DNA of 11,151 bases from Methanobacteriaceae archaeon UBA349 (GTDB taxonomy: Archaea > Methanobacteriota > Methanobacteria > Methanobacteriales > Methanobacteriaceae): contig DAWK01000046.1 in the NCBI GenBank assembly GCA_002509745.1, positions 1 through 11,151 on the forward strand. The letters run 5' to 3'. A program made the position numbers and the translations under genes. Shown here in pieces: positions 1 to 5,158 of this stretch. Position 1 is the stretch's first letter. Every line of letters starts with the position of its first letter. Below the pieces are notes generated by a model. The model saw only the letters and a program-made list of their open reading frames with translations, searched no databases and was not told the origin of the DNA.

Positions 1-1
1 T

Positions 2-574
2 GCCACCTACAATATATTTGATATTATTAATTGGGATGGTGAATTCGTTATGGAAAGGCCTTTAATAGAACGTAAATCTCTTCTTTTGAAGGCAGTTAAT
101 TTAGATGAATTCATTGATCTAATAGATTTTCAAGAATTAAATGATATAAATAAACAATTGAATGATAATTTAAAAGCTGGTTTTGAGGGAATTGTTTTAA
201 AAAAAACTTATTCGCCATATGAACCAGGTAAAAGATCCGGAAAATGGATTAAAATAAAAAAACAGGACACTATTGATGTTTATGTGGTAGGAGCTACTAA
301 AAGTACGGGCAGTATAGCTTTTGGAGCATTGATTCTCAAAAAAGATGGAAAATTTTTTGGAAAAGTCGGAACCGGATTCACTGATCAGGATCGCAAGTAT
401 ATATTGAATATTTTAAGAAAAAATGAGGCCCCACTAGATATAAATCTTCCAAAGAGCGTCCTTTCAGAACTATTAATTAGTAATAATCCACTTTTAGCAG
501 AAATACGTGTCCAAGAGATTATTAATAATTCGCCCCGGGCCCCAGTTTGGGTAAGATTCCGATGGGATGATTAA
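2..574 (+). CDS. ATP-dependent DNA ligase, LigD ligase-domain type (C-terminal part, 5' truncated by window edge)
   Basis: The frame is open from base 2 and reads straight through the ATG at 50, so that ATG is an internal Met and the gene begins upstream of the window. About 190 residues are visible. In order they show the motif IIIa region (FDIINWDGEF, about residues 6-15), motif IV (EGIVLKK, about 62-68), motif V (GKWIKIKK, about 79-86), and an OB-fold domain with the VYVVGATKSTGS and GKVGTGF strands. The C-terminus (RAPVWVRFRWDD) resembles motif VI. This arrangement fits the nucleotidyltransferase ligases related to the ligase domain of bacterial LigD, rather than the much longer archaeal replicative Lig1. 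Such enzymes seal nicks via a ligase-AMP intermediate, and some archaeal ones act in Ku-dependent end joining. The catalytic lysine lies upstream, so activity cannot be judged here. No Ku or primase gene is visible. Confidence 0.88.
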   Translation, partial: ATYNIFDIINWDGEFVMERPLIERKSLLLKAVNLDEFIDLIDFQELNDINKQLNDNLKAGFEGIVLKKTYSPYEPGKRSGKWIKIKKQDTIDVYVVGATKSTGSIAFGALILKKDGKFFGKVGTGFTDQDRKYILNILRKNEAPLDINLPKSVLSELLISNNPLLAEIRVQEIINNSPRAPVWVRFRWDD

Positions 575-635
575 TATAATTTTTTAATAAAAAAAGAGGG
601 CTTTAGAAGATTTTTATATCTATAGCTTGATTTGA

Positions 636-752
636 GGGTCATTACGGGATTTTCAATTCTGGAATGAAGGCTGGGGCTATGAAGTTGGGATAGATTTGCT
701 AAGTTATTGGAGAAAGAGCGGCCAATTTAAAGATTATGGTTTTAGAAATTGA
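636..752 (+). other. Possible decayed coding remnant in the spacer after the ligase
   Basis: This frame is open for 38 codons between a TGA at 633-635 and a TGA at 750-752. Its translation is unusually protein-like for intergenic DNA (for example FQFWNEGWGYEVGIDLLSYW). The stretch is visibly richer in G and C than the spacer on either side. It has no ATG or ribosome binding site, so it is not an intact gene. It could be a gene remnant, part of a structured RNA, or chance. I cannot assign a family. Confidence 0.25.
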
Positions 753-775
753 AAATTATATTTATTATGCTTAAA

Positions 776-782
776 CATATAT
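776..782 (+). promoter_or_regulatory. Candidate TATA box for the 118-aa protein gene
   Basis: CATATAT lies in an AT-rich stretch. Archaeal transcription normally starts about 25 nt downstream of the TATA centre, which would be near 803-806. That leaves a leader of about 20 nt before the ATG at 823 and would make the ATG at 805 essentially leaderless. This is one of two reasons for preferring the start at 823. Confidence 0.4.
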
Positions 783-822
783 CTAAACTGAATACTATCA
801 TTAAATGAAATCACGTGATCAT

Positions 823-1179
823 ATGCCAGAAATAACTCCAGAAGTCATATTTAAAAAAGAAAGTGGAGAAACGGTTTCTCTACTGGAAAAATTCGTAAGA
901 TTACAATCAAGAGCAGGTGGATTATTAACTGTTAATTTTCGGGCCCCTGAAGAGGAAATGATAAATATAAAAGAATTTTTCAAATTATTCCAGAATGATG
1001 AATTAGTTAAAATTGATATTGGGGGAACTGGTGATATTAACTGTTCTTTCAAAGGAATTTCACCTATACTGGAGCATAAGGATGAAACTGGATTTTCTTA
1101 CTTTTCCCTATCTGTCACCCTCCAGGATCAGGCCAAATTGAATCAACCCGATGAGCCCCCGTCCTGTGGATGTGGCTAA
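823..1179 (+). CDS. Conserved-looking hypothetical protein with C-terminal Cys-Gly-Cys-Gly tail (118 aa)
   Basis: I do not recognise this family. The frame has an ATG at 805 and another at 823. I choose 823 because GTGATC, complementary to the archaeal 16S 3' end, sits directly upstream at 815-820 and the likely TATA box would place the transcript start at about 805. The 118-residue product is soluble, with no signal peptide or membrane segment. An early part rich in charged residues (about 1-60) looks mixed helix and strand. After it come a Gly-rich turn (VKIDIGGTGDINCSFKG, about 62-78) and a strand-like stretch (SYFSLSVTL). The protein ends in PPSCGCG, with cysteines 115 and 117; the only other cysteine is 74. 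A flexible CxC tail suggests metal binding or thiol chemistry, but that is inference. The gene appears to stand alone, with its own promoter and terminator. Confidence 0.75.
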   Translation: MPEITPEVIFKKESGETVSLLEKFVRLQSRAGGLLTVNFRAPEEEMINIKEFFKLFQNDELVKIDIGGTGDINCSFKGISPILEHKDETGFSYFSLSVTLQDQAKLNQPDEPPSCGCG

Positions 1180-1213
1180 TATTGTATAATATTTTTTTTA
1201 ATTATTTTTTTTT
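1178..1213 (+). terminator. Terminator: AT stem-loop plus two T runs
   Basis: The inverted repeat AATATT-GTAT-AATATT overlaps the stop codon of the 118-aa protein gene. It is followed by two runs of eight or more T. In archaea the T runs alone can terminate transcription, and the weak stem may be incidental. Confidence 0.6.
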
Positions 1214-1310
1214 ATCTTAAATTAATTCTTCTTAAATAACTTAAATCACTAAAATTTTACACTCAATGAAACAAATATAATCATAGTGCAATTTTGATAT
1301 TATAAAAATG

Positions 1311-1320
1311 CATATATAAT
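1311..1320 (+). promoter_or_regulatory. TATA box of the DUF2769-like gene
   Basis: CATATATAAT stands about 45 nt before the ATG at 1360. It predicts a transcript start near 1341 and a short leader that holds the GGTGA ribosome binding site at 1350-1354. Confidence 0.55.
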
Positions 1321-1359
1321 TTCTTAAAGGCCAAATATTCTTATAACTTGGTGAAAAAA

Positions 1360-1671
1360 ATGTCAATTGATTTTAGCATGGGGAATATAAAAAAATGTCT
1401 TTGTATGAGATGCCCAGTGCAGATGGAGAGCCAGTGCGTTAAGGATAAAGAGAAAATAATGATTCTAATGACTCAACAAGATCTGGACAGTCCTATGAGG
1501 ATGGATGAAGAAAGAGTTCCAGGTCTTTATTGTTCCACTGGAAGGGCCATTTGTAATGATATAAATGTCCATCAGATCTGCAGATGTAATGAATGTTCCG
1601 TTTGGATGGGGAACCGATTGGACAAAAAAGAGATATCTAAATACTTTTGTATCAATGGAAAGGCCAAATAA
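1360..1671 (+). CDS. Cys-rich DUF2769-like protein (103 aa, ten cysteines)
   Basis: The ATG at 1360 is chosen because TTGGTGA ends five bases upstream; the in-frame TTG and GTG codons at 1348 and 1351 lie inside that ribosome binding site. Cysteines are at 13, 15, 18, 26, 58, 65, 74, 76, 79 and 97. Two CxCxxC clusters (CLCMRC at 13-18, CRCNEC at 74-79) are each followed later by a Cys-x-x-Gly-(Arg/Lys)-Ala element (YCSTGRA at 57-63, FCINGKA at 96-102). The protein therefore looks like two copies of one metal-binding half-domain. This pattern matches my recollection of DUF2769, a family of unknown function common in methanogens. Zn or Fe-S binding is plausible but unproven. There is no signal peptide or membrane segment. 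It appears monocistronic and runs convergent to the zinc-ribbon gene downstream. Confidence 0.85.
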   Translation: MSIDFSMGNIKKCLCMRCPVQMESQCVKDKEKIMILMTQQDLDSPMRMDEERVPGLYCSTGRAICNDINVHQICRCNECSVWMGNRLDKKEISKYFCINGKAK

Positions 1672-1675
1672 TATT

Positions 1676-1709
1676 CTAATTTTAATTTAAACCTAATTTT
1701 AATTTAAAC
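1676..1709. repeat. Exact tandem duplication, 2 x 17 bp
   Basis: The unit CTAATTTTAATTTAAAC occurs twice with no gap (1676-1692 and 1693-1709), directly after the DUF2769-like gene. It is probably a slippage duplication in AT-rich DNA, and its T stretches may help terminate the upstream gene. Confidence 0.9.
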
Positions 1710-1775
1710 ACTGAAAAATAACTATAATTAAGCATTATGCTGTAAATCCAGCGAGCAACATAATTAATAAACTTT

Positions 1776-1795
1776 AAACAAAAAAAATAAAACGC
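1776..1795 (-). terminator. T-rich terminator of the minus-strand zinc-ribbon gene
   Basis: Read on the minus strand, this stretch is T-rich (a TTTTATTTTTTTTGTTT core) and starts about 10 bases after the stop codon at 1806. Archaeal termination typically uses such T runs. A small palindrome, AGCATTATGCT, lies further on near 1733-1743, between the two convergent genes. Confidence 0.5.
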
Positions 1796-1805
1796 ATATA
1801 TTGCC

Positions 1806-1925
1806 TTATTTACCGGGATAATATTCTAATTCGCCTCGACACTGGCATTGTTCAAAGTCATCAGGACTTTCTCCTTCAGCTAGTTCGTAGTATCCACCAC
1901 ATAACTTACATAACAAGTAACTCAT
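1806..1925 (-). CDS. Zinc-ribbon micro-protein (39 aa)
   Basis: This very short frame encodes 39 residues beginning [20 protein letters not shown]. It carries a CxxC pair (Cys6, Cys9) and a CxC pair (Cys27, Cys29) separated by an acidic, aromatic stretch. That spacing is a classic minimal zinc ribbon. I recall similar short zinc-ribbon modules in Methanobacteriales, both free-standing and at the N-termini of membrane proteins. A GGGGA stretch six bases before the ATG may act as the ribosome binding site; no clear TATA box is visible upstream. The gene is convergent with the DUF2769-like gene and divergent from the interrupted surface protein gene. Its role is unknown. The regular cysteine spacing, lack of stops and sensible composition make chance unlikely. 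Confidence 0.8.
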   Translation of the reverse strand: MSYLLCKLCGGYYELAEGESPDDFEQCQCRGELEYYPGK

Positions 1926-2127
1926 ATTTTTTCCCCAATATTACTATAATTAACTTTTATTCTTAACAATAGATAATTGTTTTGTTTTGATTTTTAATTA
2001 AACCCATTTTATTGATTTTTTTATTAAAAAAAACTAAAATAATAACCTTTTTTCAACTTGGAGTAAAATATTAATACAATTTCTACAATAAATATAACAT
2101 AATATCTTAATAAAATGGGGTGAATCA

Positions 2128-2505
2128 ATGGATAGAAATTTAATTATAGTTGCAGCAATAGTTATAATAATTTTGGCAGCTGCTGGGGCTTGGTATGTTA
2201 TGTAACTGGCTCCTGTAAACAATACGGCCAATAATACTCCTAATGGCACTACTTACAACAATATATCTACTAATGATAATAATAACACTATAAAAAACAA
2301 TACTACCAACTCTACAAATATAACTAAGGTTCAGGCCAATAAGCTGGCCACTAAATATATTGGAATGGGCGTTTACTTGGGAAATAATACGACTTTAACC
2401 ACTTATAAAAAAGTTAGTGTTTGGAATGTCTCGGTATACACCACTCAGGGCCTTTACTCAAGTTCTATTTATATAAATGCTATAAATGGGAAAAGAGTTC
2501 AATAA
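2128..2505 (+). pseudogene. Secreted, membrane-anchored PepSY-like surface protein, interrupted by one in-frame TAA
   Basis: A strong ribosome binding site (GGGGTGA at 2117-2123) precedes ATG 2128. The first 25 codons give MDRN and a hydrophobic signal-anchor (LIIVAAIVIIILAAAGAWYV), then TAA at 2203-2205. The same frame stays open for 99 more codons to a second TAA at 2503-2505. This part holds an Asn/Thr-rich linker (about 31-66) with nine N-x-S/T sequons, then a domain (about 67-125) of PepSY type: KVQANKLATKYIG helix, VSVWNVSVYTTQG strands and YINAINGKRVQ end, with three more sequons. The parts clearly belong to one extracellular protein of about 125 residues, as found on the surface of Methanobacterium cells. 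A single base change from TAT, TAC, CAA, GAA or AAA would explain the stop. It could be a recent nonsense mutation, a sequencing error or readthrough; TAA is not the selenocysteine or pyrrolysine codon. Confidence 0.8.
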
Positions 2506-2551
2506 ATTGGGTTTTTGAATAATCCAATTATTTTTTATTTTATTTATTTTC
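2505..2551 (+). terminator. Stem-loop and T-rich terminator after the interrupted surface gene
   Basis: AATTGG (2505-2510) can pair with CCAATT (2524-2529) around a 13-nt loop, followed by a long T-rich stretch. It begins at the second TAA of the interrupted gene, which supports that TAA as the original gene end. Confidence 0.55.
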
Positions 2552-2652
2552 AGATGATTCTTAAAGGTAATTATTTTAATAGTTCATTAGGTCATACAAA
2601 TATTAATTTTAATTCAATTCTTAACTTAAACTCAAAATTAGAGGTTAAAATA

Positions 2653-3222
2653 ATGAAAATAACCTGTATCAAGGGAAGCCCCCGTAAAAACGCTAATAGT
2701 TCTATAATTGCGGATAAACTTTTAAATCAATTGGAAAAGCCAGGAAATGAAATAAAAACCTTTGAATTGAATAAATTAAATTACAAAGGATGTCAGGGGT
2801 GCCGAGGATGTTTTACCCGTGCTGAAAAATGTACCATCAATGATGACCTGCAGGATGTTTTAGAATCTGTCAAAGAATCTGATGTCATGGTGCTGGCCTC
2901 TCCGGTGTATTATGGTGATATAACTTCCCAGGCCAAAGCATTTGTTGATAGAACATATTCTTATTATGTGCCTGATTTTTTAACTAATCCTAATCCCAGT
3001 AGATTAAACCCCGGAAAAATGATGGTAATGATTTTATCTCAGGGAAATCCTGACGAAGAAGCTTTTAATGATATTTTTCCGAGATACAGTTACTTCTTCC
3101 AGAGACATGCCTTTAATGATAGGTTTTTAATTAGAGCTTGTGGTGTGAGGGAAGAAGGAGAAGTTTTAAAAAGGGAAGACGTACTGCAACAGGTCAAAAA
3201 AGTTGCCGAAGATCTTTTATAA
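2653..3222 (+). CDS. Iron-sulfur flavoprotein (Isf-like), NADPH-dependent FMN reductase family (189 aa)
   Basis: The frame extends up to an ATG at 2515, but homology-like sequence begins only at 2653 (MKITCIKGSPRKNANS), which has GAGGT seven bases upstream; the upstream extension is AT-rich non-coding. The GSPRKNANS loop (residues 8-16) is the FMN phosphate-binding loop. SPVYYGDIT (83-91) is the second flavin-contacting loop. Between them, Cys47, Cys50, Cys53 and Cys60 form Cx2Cx2Cx6C, the compact motif that holds a 4Fe-4S cluster in methanogen Isf proteins. Isf-type proteins move electrons between FMN and ferredoxin-like partners and have been linked to oxidative-stress defence. The gene lies 37 nt before a flavoredoxin-like gene and is probably cotranscribed with it. 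The electron donor and acceptor cannot be read from the sequence. Confidence 0.9.
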   Translation: MKITCIKGSPRKNANSSIIADKLLNQLEKPGNEIKTFELNKLNYKGCQGCRGCFTRAEKCTINDDLQDVLESVKESDVMVLASPVYYGDITSQAKAFVDRTYSYYVPDFLTNPNPSRLNPGKMMVMILSQGNPDEEAFNDIFPRYSYFFQRHAFNDRFLIRACGVREEGEVLKREDVLQQVKKVAEDLL

Positions 3223-3259
3223 TTTTATAAAATTTTAAATGGACTTGGAAGGATTATTT

Positions 3260-3859
3260 ATGAAAAAAAGTCTAGGGCCTAAGGTATTTGGCTTCCCAGC
3301 CCCAGTTTTTATAGTGGGTTCTTATAATGAAAATGGACAGGCCAATGTAATGAATGTTGCCGCAGCAGGGACTTGCTGTTTGTCACCGCCATGTGTTTAC
3401 GTTTCTCTAAGAGAGGCTACTCACACTTACCACAATATTATAAGAAATAAAGCATTCACCATTAGTATACCTTTCCAAGAGCAAGTTGTTGAGGCGGATT
3501 ATTTTGGCATTGCTTCGGGCAAAAATACAGATAAATTTGAAGTAACGGGATTAACTCCTGTAAAAAGTGATTTGGTACATGCACCCTATGTTGATGAGTT
3601 TTCAGTGGTCATGGAATGCCAACTGAAGGATAAAGTTATTTTGGGCTCGCACACTATGTTTATTGGTGAAGTCATTGATTTAAAGGCTGATGAGGATGTA
3701 ACCACAAAAATCAAAATTAAATCTGATCTGGAGCTTCTTAAAGTCGATTTGGAAAAATCTAAACCATTTATCTATGATTTATCTTTAAGGGGTTACTATA
3801 AATTGGGTGAAAAGATAGGTAATGGTTTTTCTGATGGTTTGAAATATTTTAAGAAATAA
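3260..3859 (+). CDS. Flavin reductase family protein / flavoredoxin-like (FMN-binding, 199 aa)
   Basis: The start at 3260 is preferred over the in-frame ATG at 3239. It gives the MKKSLGPK opening typical of this family and has AAGGA six bases upstream. The protein fits the flavin-reductase-like FMN-binding split-barrel fold throughout: APVFIVGSYNENGQANVMNV (15-33), then a conserved CCLSPPCVYVSLREATHTY (39-57), NKAFTISIP (63-71) and the C-terminal FIYDLSLRGYYKLGEKIG (170-187). Cysteines 39, 40 and 45 recall flavoredoxins. No signal or membrane segment is present. Family members bind FMN and pass electrons between NAD(P)H or ferredoxin systems and partner proteins. Placement 37 nt after the Isf-like gene suggests a two-gene redox operon. 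The physiological substrate is unknown. Confidence 0.9.
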   Translation: MKKSLGPKVFGFPAPVFIVGSYNENGQANVMNVAAAGTCCLSPPCVYVSLREATHTYHNIIRNKAFTISIPFQEQVVEADYFGIASGKNTDKFEVTGLTPVKSDLVHAPYVDEFSVVMECQLKDKVILGSHTMFIGEVIDLKADEDVTTKIKIKSDLELLKVDLEKSKPFIYDLSLRGYYKLGEKIGNGFSDGLKYFKK

Positions 3860-3880
3860 TTTTTCATTAAATGCCATTTA

Positions 3881-3900
3881 AAATATATAAAATATATATT
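3881..3900 (+). promoter_or_regulatory. Tandem TATA boxes before the 113-aa protein gene
   Basis: Two overlapping TATA-like elements (AAATATATAA and AATATATATT) lie 35-54 bases before the ATG at 3935. They predict a transcript start near 3912-3922, just before GGGTGAT. The gene therefore need not depend on readthrough from the flavoredoxin-like gene. Confidence 0.55.
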
Positions 3901-3934
3901 ATAAATTTGGAAATAGTGAAAACTGGGTGATTAT

Positions 3935-4276
3935 ATGCCGGATTCAGAAATTGTAATTACAGAAAACGATGTTATTGAGACTATGGGCTTATTTACTAAA
4001 GTTCCATCTATTTTACTCAGTAGGTGGGTCTCTAAAAATTCTAATTTGGTCAAATCATTTTCAAATCAGATTGAATCCTATAAAAGCAAACTATCTTCTC
4101 ATGATATGGCCCGCGCAGAAAAAGTAATGGAGATGTCTGTAGAAGAACTTCAGGAAATTCTAAAAAAGGCCTATGATCGAACTGGTAAAAAGCAGCTAAA
4201 AATTCTTGCTGATCCTAAAGCCAAGGAATTTATTGTTTTAAATCTTCAGGAGGCCAGAAAAGTACTTTTTTACTGA
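3935..4276 (+). CDS. Hypothetical helical protein (113 aa)
   Basis: I do not recognise this family. The start is very well supported: GGGTGAT at 3925-3931, three bases before the ATG. The product is soluble and mostly helical, with a hydrophobic early segment (ETMGLFTKVPSILLSRWV, about 15-32) too broken by polar residues to be a clear membrane span. A central amphipathic helix (about 35-55) follows, then an acidic helix (VEELQEILKKAYD, 69-81) and a C-terminal helix ending KVLFY. It has no cysteines and no catalytic motif that I can name. It sits between the Isf/flavoredoxin pair and the flavodoxin gene but has its own promoter, so a redox role is only guilt by neighbourhood. Confidence 0.75.
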   Translation: MPDSEIVITENDVIETMGLFTKVPSILLSRWVSKNSNLVKSFSNQIESYKSKLSSHDMARAEKVMEMSVEELQEILKKAYDRTGKKQLKILADPKAKEFIVLNLQEARKVLFY

Positions 4277-4405
4277 TTTAATATTAAGATTAAACTTTTG
4301 TCATTATTTAAAATATTGATTAATTTATTTTTATTTTAATTATTTTCAATTTATTTTATAATTTTATAAAAAATAATTTTATTAAAACCCCCGTTCATAA
4401 AAAAC

Positions 4406-4414
4406 TTTATATAT
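4406..4414 (+). promoter_or_regulatory. TATA box (TTTATATAT) with A-rich BRE, flavodoxin gene
   Basis: TTTATATAT preceded by a run of A is close to the archaeal consensus. The predicted transcript start is about 4435, leaving a leader of about 85 nt before ATG 4521. A second, weaker candidate (ATTATAAAATT, around 4470-4480) would give a leader of about 20 nt. Confidence 0.6.
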
Positions 4415-4430
4415 TAAAATAGATTATTAG

Positions 4431-4442
4431 GTAATATATTAC
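4431..4442. promoter_or_regulatory. Candidate operator: perfect 12-bp palindrome at the predicted transcription start
   Basis: GTAATATATTAC is its own reverse complement and lies 20-30 bp downstream of the TATA box, over the predicted start site. Archaeal repressors of the MarR type commonly bind symmetrical sites here and block RNA polymerase. A MarR-family gene follows the flavodoxin gene, making it an obvious candidate ligand, but this is inference. Confidence 0.4.
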
Positions 4443-4520
4443 ATATTGAAATTCTAATTTATTTAAAATATTATAAAATTTAATTTAAATAAATATCAAA
4501 ATATTAACAGAGGGAATAAA

Positions 4521-5051
4521 ATGAAAGCACTAGTAGTTTATGGAACAAGATATGGTACTGCCGCAGAAATTGCTGAAGAAATAACCCGCACATTAAAAGA
4601 AGAGGGTGTTGAAACCGATTTACTGGATTCTAGGGGACTAAAAGAGTGGGATGTTACTCCATATGATTTGGTAATTGTGGGAAGTGGAATAAAGATTAGT
4701 AAATGGACGAAGGGAGCTAGGAAGTTCTTGGATAAAAATAAATCTGCTTTAGTTGATAGAAAAGTGGCCCTTTTTGTATCTTGTGGGGCGGCTAATAAGG
4801 AAGAATCTCGTGCAGAAGGACAGGAGAAATATCTGGATGATGTGGCTCAGAAACACTTGATTAAAGAGCCAGTGGCCACAGGACTATTTGGAAGTACTTT
4901 TGATCCTGATTCCAAGCAAGGTTTCTTATACAAACAGGTAATGAAGTCCGTTAAAAAAGATTTGGAAAAACAAGGCATTGATGTTAGCAAACCTGTTGAT
5001 TACCGTGATTGGGATGAGATAAGGGCCTGGACTCGAGCTCTAGCAGATTAA
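4521..5051 (+). CDS. Flavodoxin-domain protein, HemG-like (Flavodoxin_5 type, 176 aa)
   Basis: The ATG at 4521 follows AGAGGGA by five bases. The protein opens with a flavodoxin strand and FMN phosphate loop (MKALVVYGTRYGTAAEIAEE, residues 1-20). DLVIVGSGIKISKWTKGARKFL (49-70) and KVALFVSCGAANKEE (81-95) contact the flavin ring in this fold. It ends in DYRDWDEIRAWTRAL (160-174), typical of menaquinone-dependent protoporphyrinogen oxidase (HemG)-like flavodoxins. In methanogens without that haem pathway such proteins are annotated only as flavodoxin-domain proteins, and the partner is unknown. A soluble cytoplasmic FMN electron carrier or reductase is the likely role. Its own strong TATA box and a candidate operator suggest regulated expression, perhaps by the MarR-type protein encoded 107 nt downstream. 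Confidence 0.9.
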   Translation: MKALVVYGTRYGTAAEIAEEITRTLKEEGVETDLLDSRGLKEWDVTPYDLVIVGSGIKISKWTKGARKFLDKNKSALVDRKVALFVSCGAANKEESRAEGQEKYLDDVAQKHLIKEPVATGLFGSTFDPDSKQGFLYKQVMKSVKKDLEKQGIDVSKPVDYRDWDEIRAWTRALAD

Positions 5052-5083
5052 TAATTAATTATCTCCCAGCAAATACCATTATT

Positions 5084-5105
5084 AATCTAATTTTAGATTT
5101 TTCTT
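5084..5105 (+). terminator. Stem-loop/T-rich terminator of the flavodoxin gene
   Basis: AATCTAA pairs with TTAGATT around a minimal two-base gap (or a six-bp stem with a four-base loop), and the sequence then runs TTTCTT. It lies about 30 bp after the stop codon and separates the flavodoxin gene from the MarR gene. Confidence 0.6.
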
Positions 5106-5158
5106 AAATGGATTATTAGATTGTACATAAATTAATCTTTAATTAAAAAGGTAATTTG

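Noticed and set aside
50..52. Start of the ligase gene at ATG 50
   Set aside because: The frame is open to the window edge and the upstream codons carry ligase motif sequence (FDIINWDGEF), so the Met is internal.
2203..2205. Programmed selenocysteine or pyrrolysine insertion at the internal stop
   Set aside because: The codon is TAA, whereas selenocysteine uses TGA and pyrrolysine uses TAG; no special stem-loop is evident.
2034..2249. 71-codon minus-strand open frame over the signal-anchor region
   Set aside because: It is antisense to the hydrophobic anchor and the strong GGGGTGA start at 2128; its hydrophobic product is the usual shadow of a membrane segment, and it has no ribosome binding site.
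2515..2652. N-terminal extension of the Isf-like gene to the ATG at 2515
   Set aside because: The extension is low-complexity AT-rich sequence lying in the terminator of the upstream gene. The family's first strand and FMN loop begin exactly at the ATG at 2653, which has GAGGT before it.
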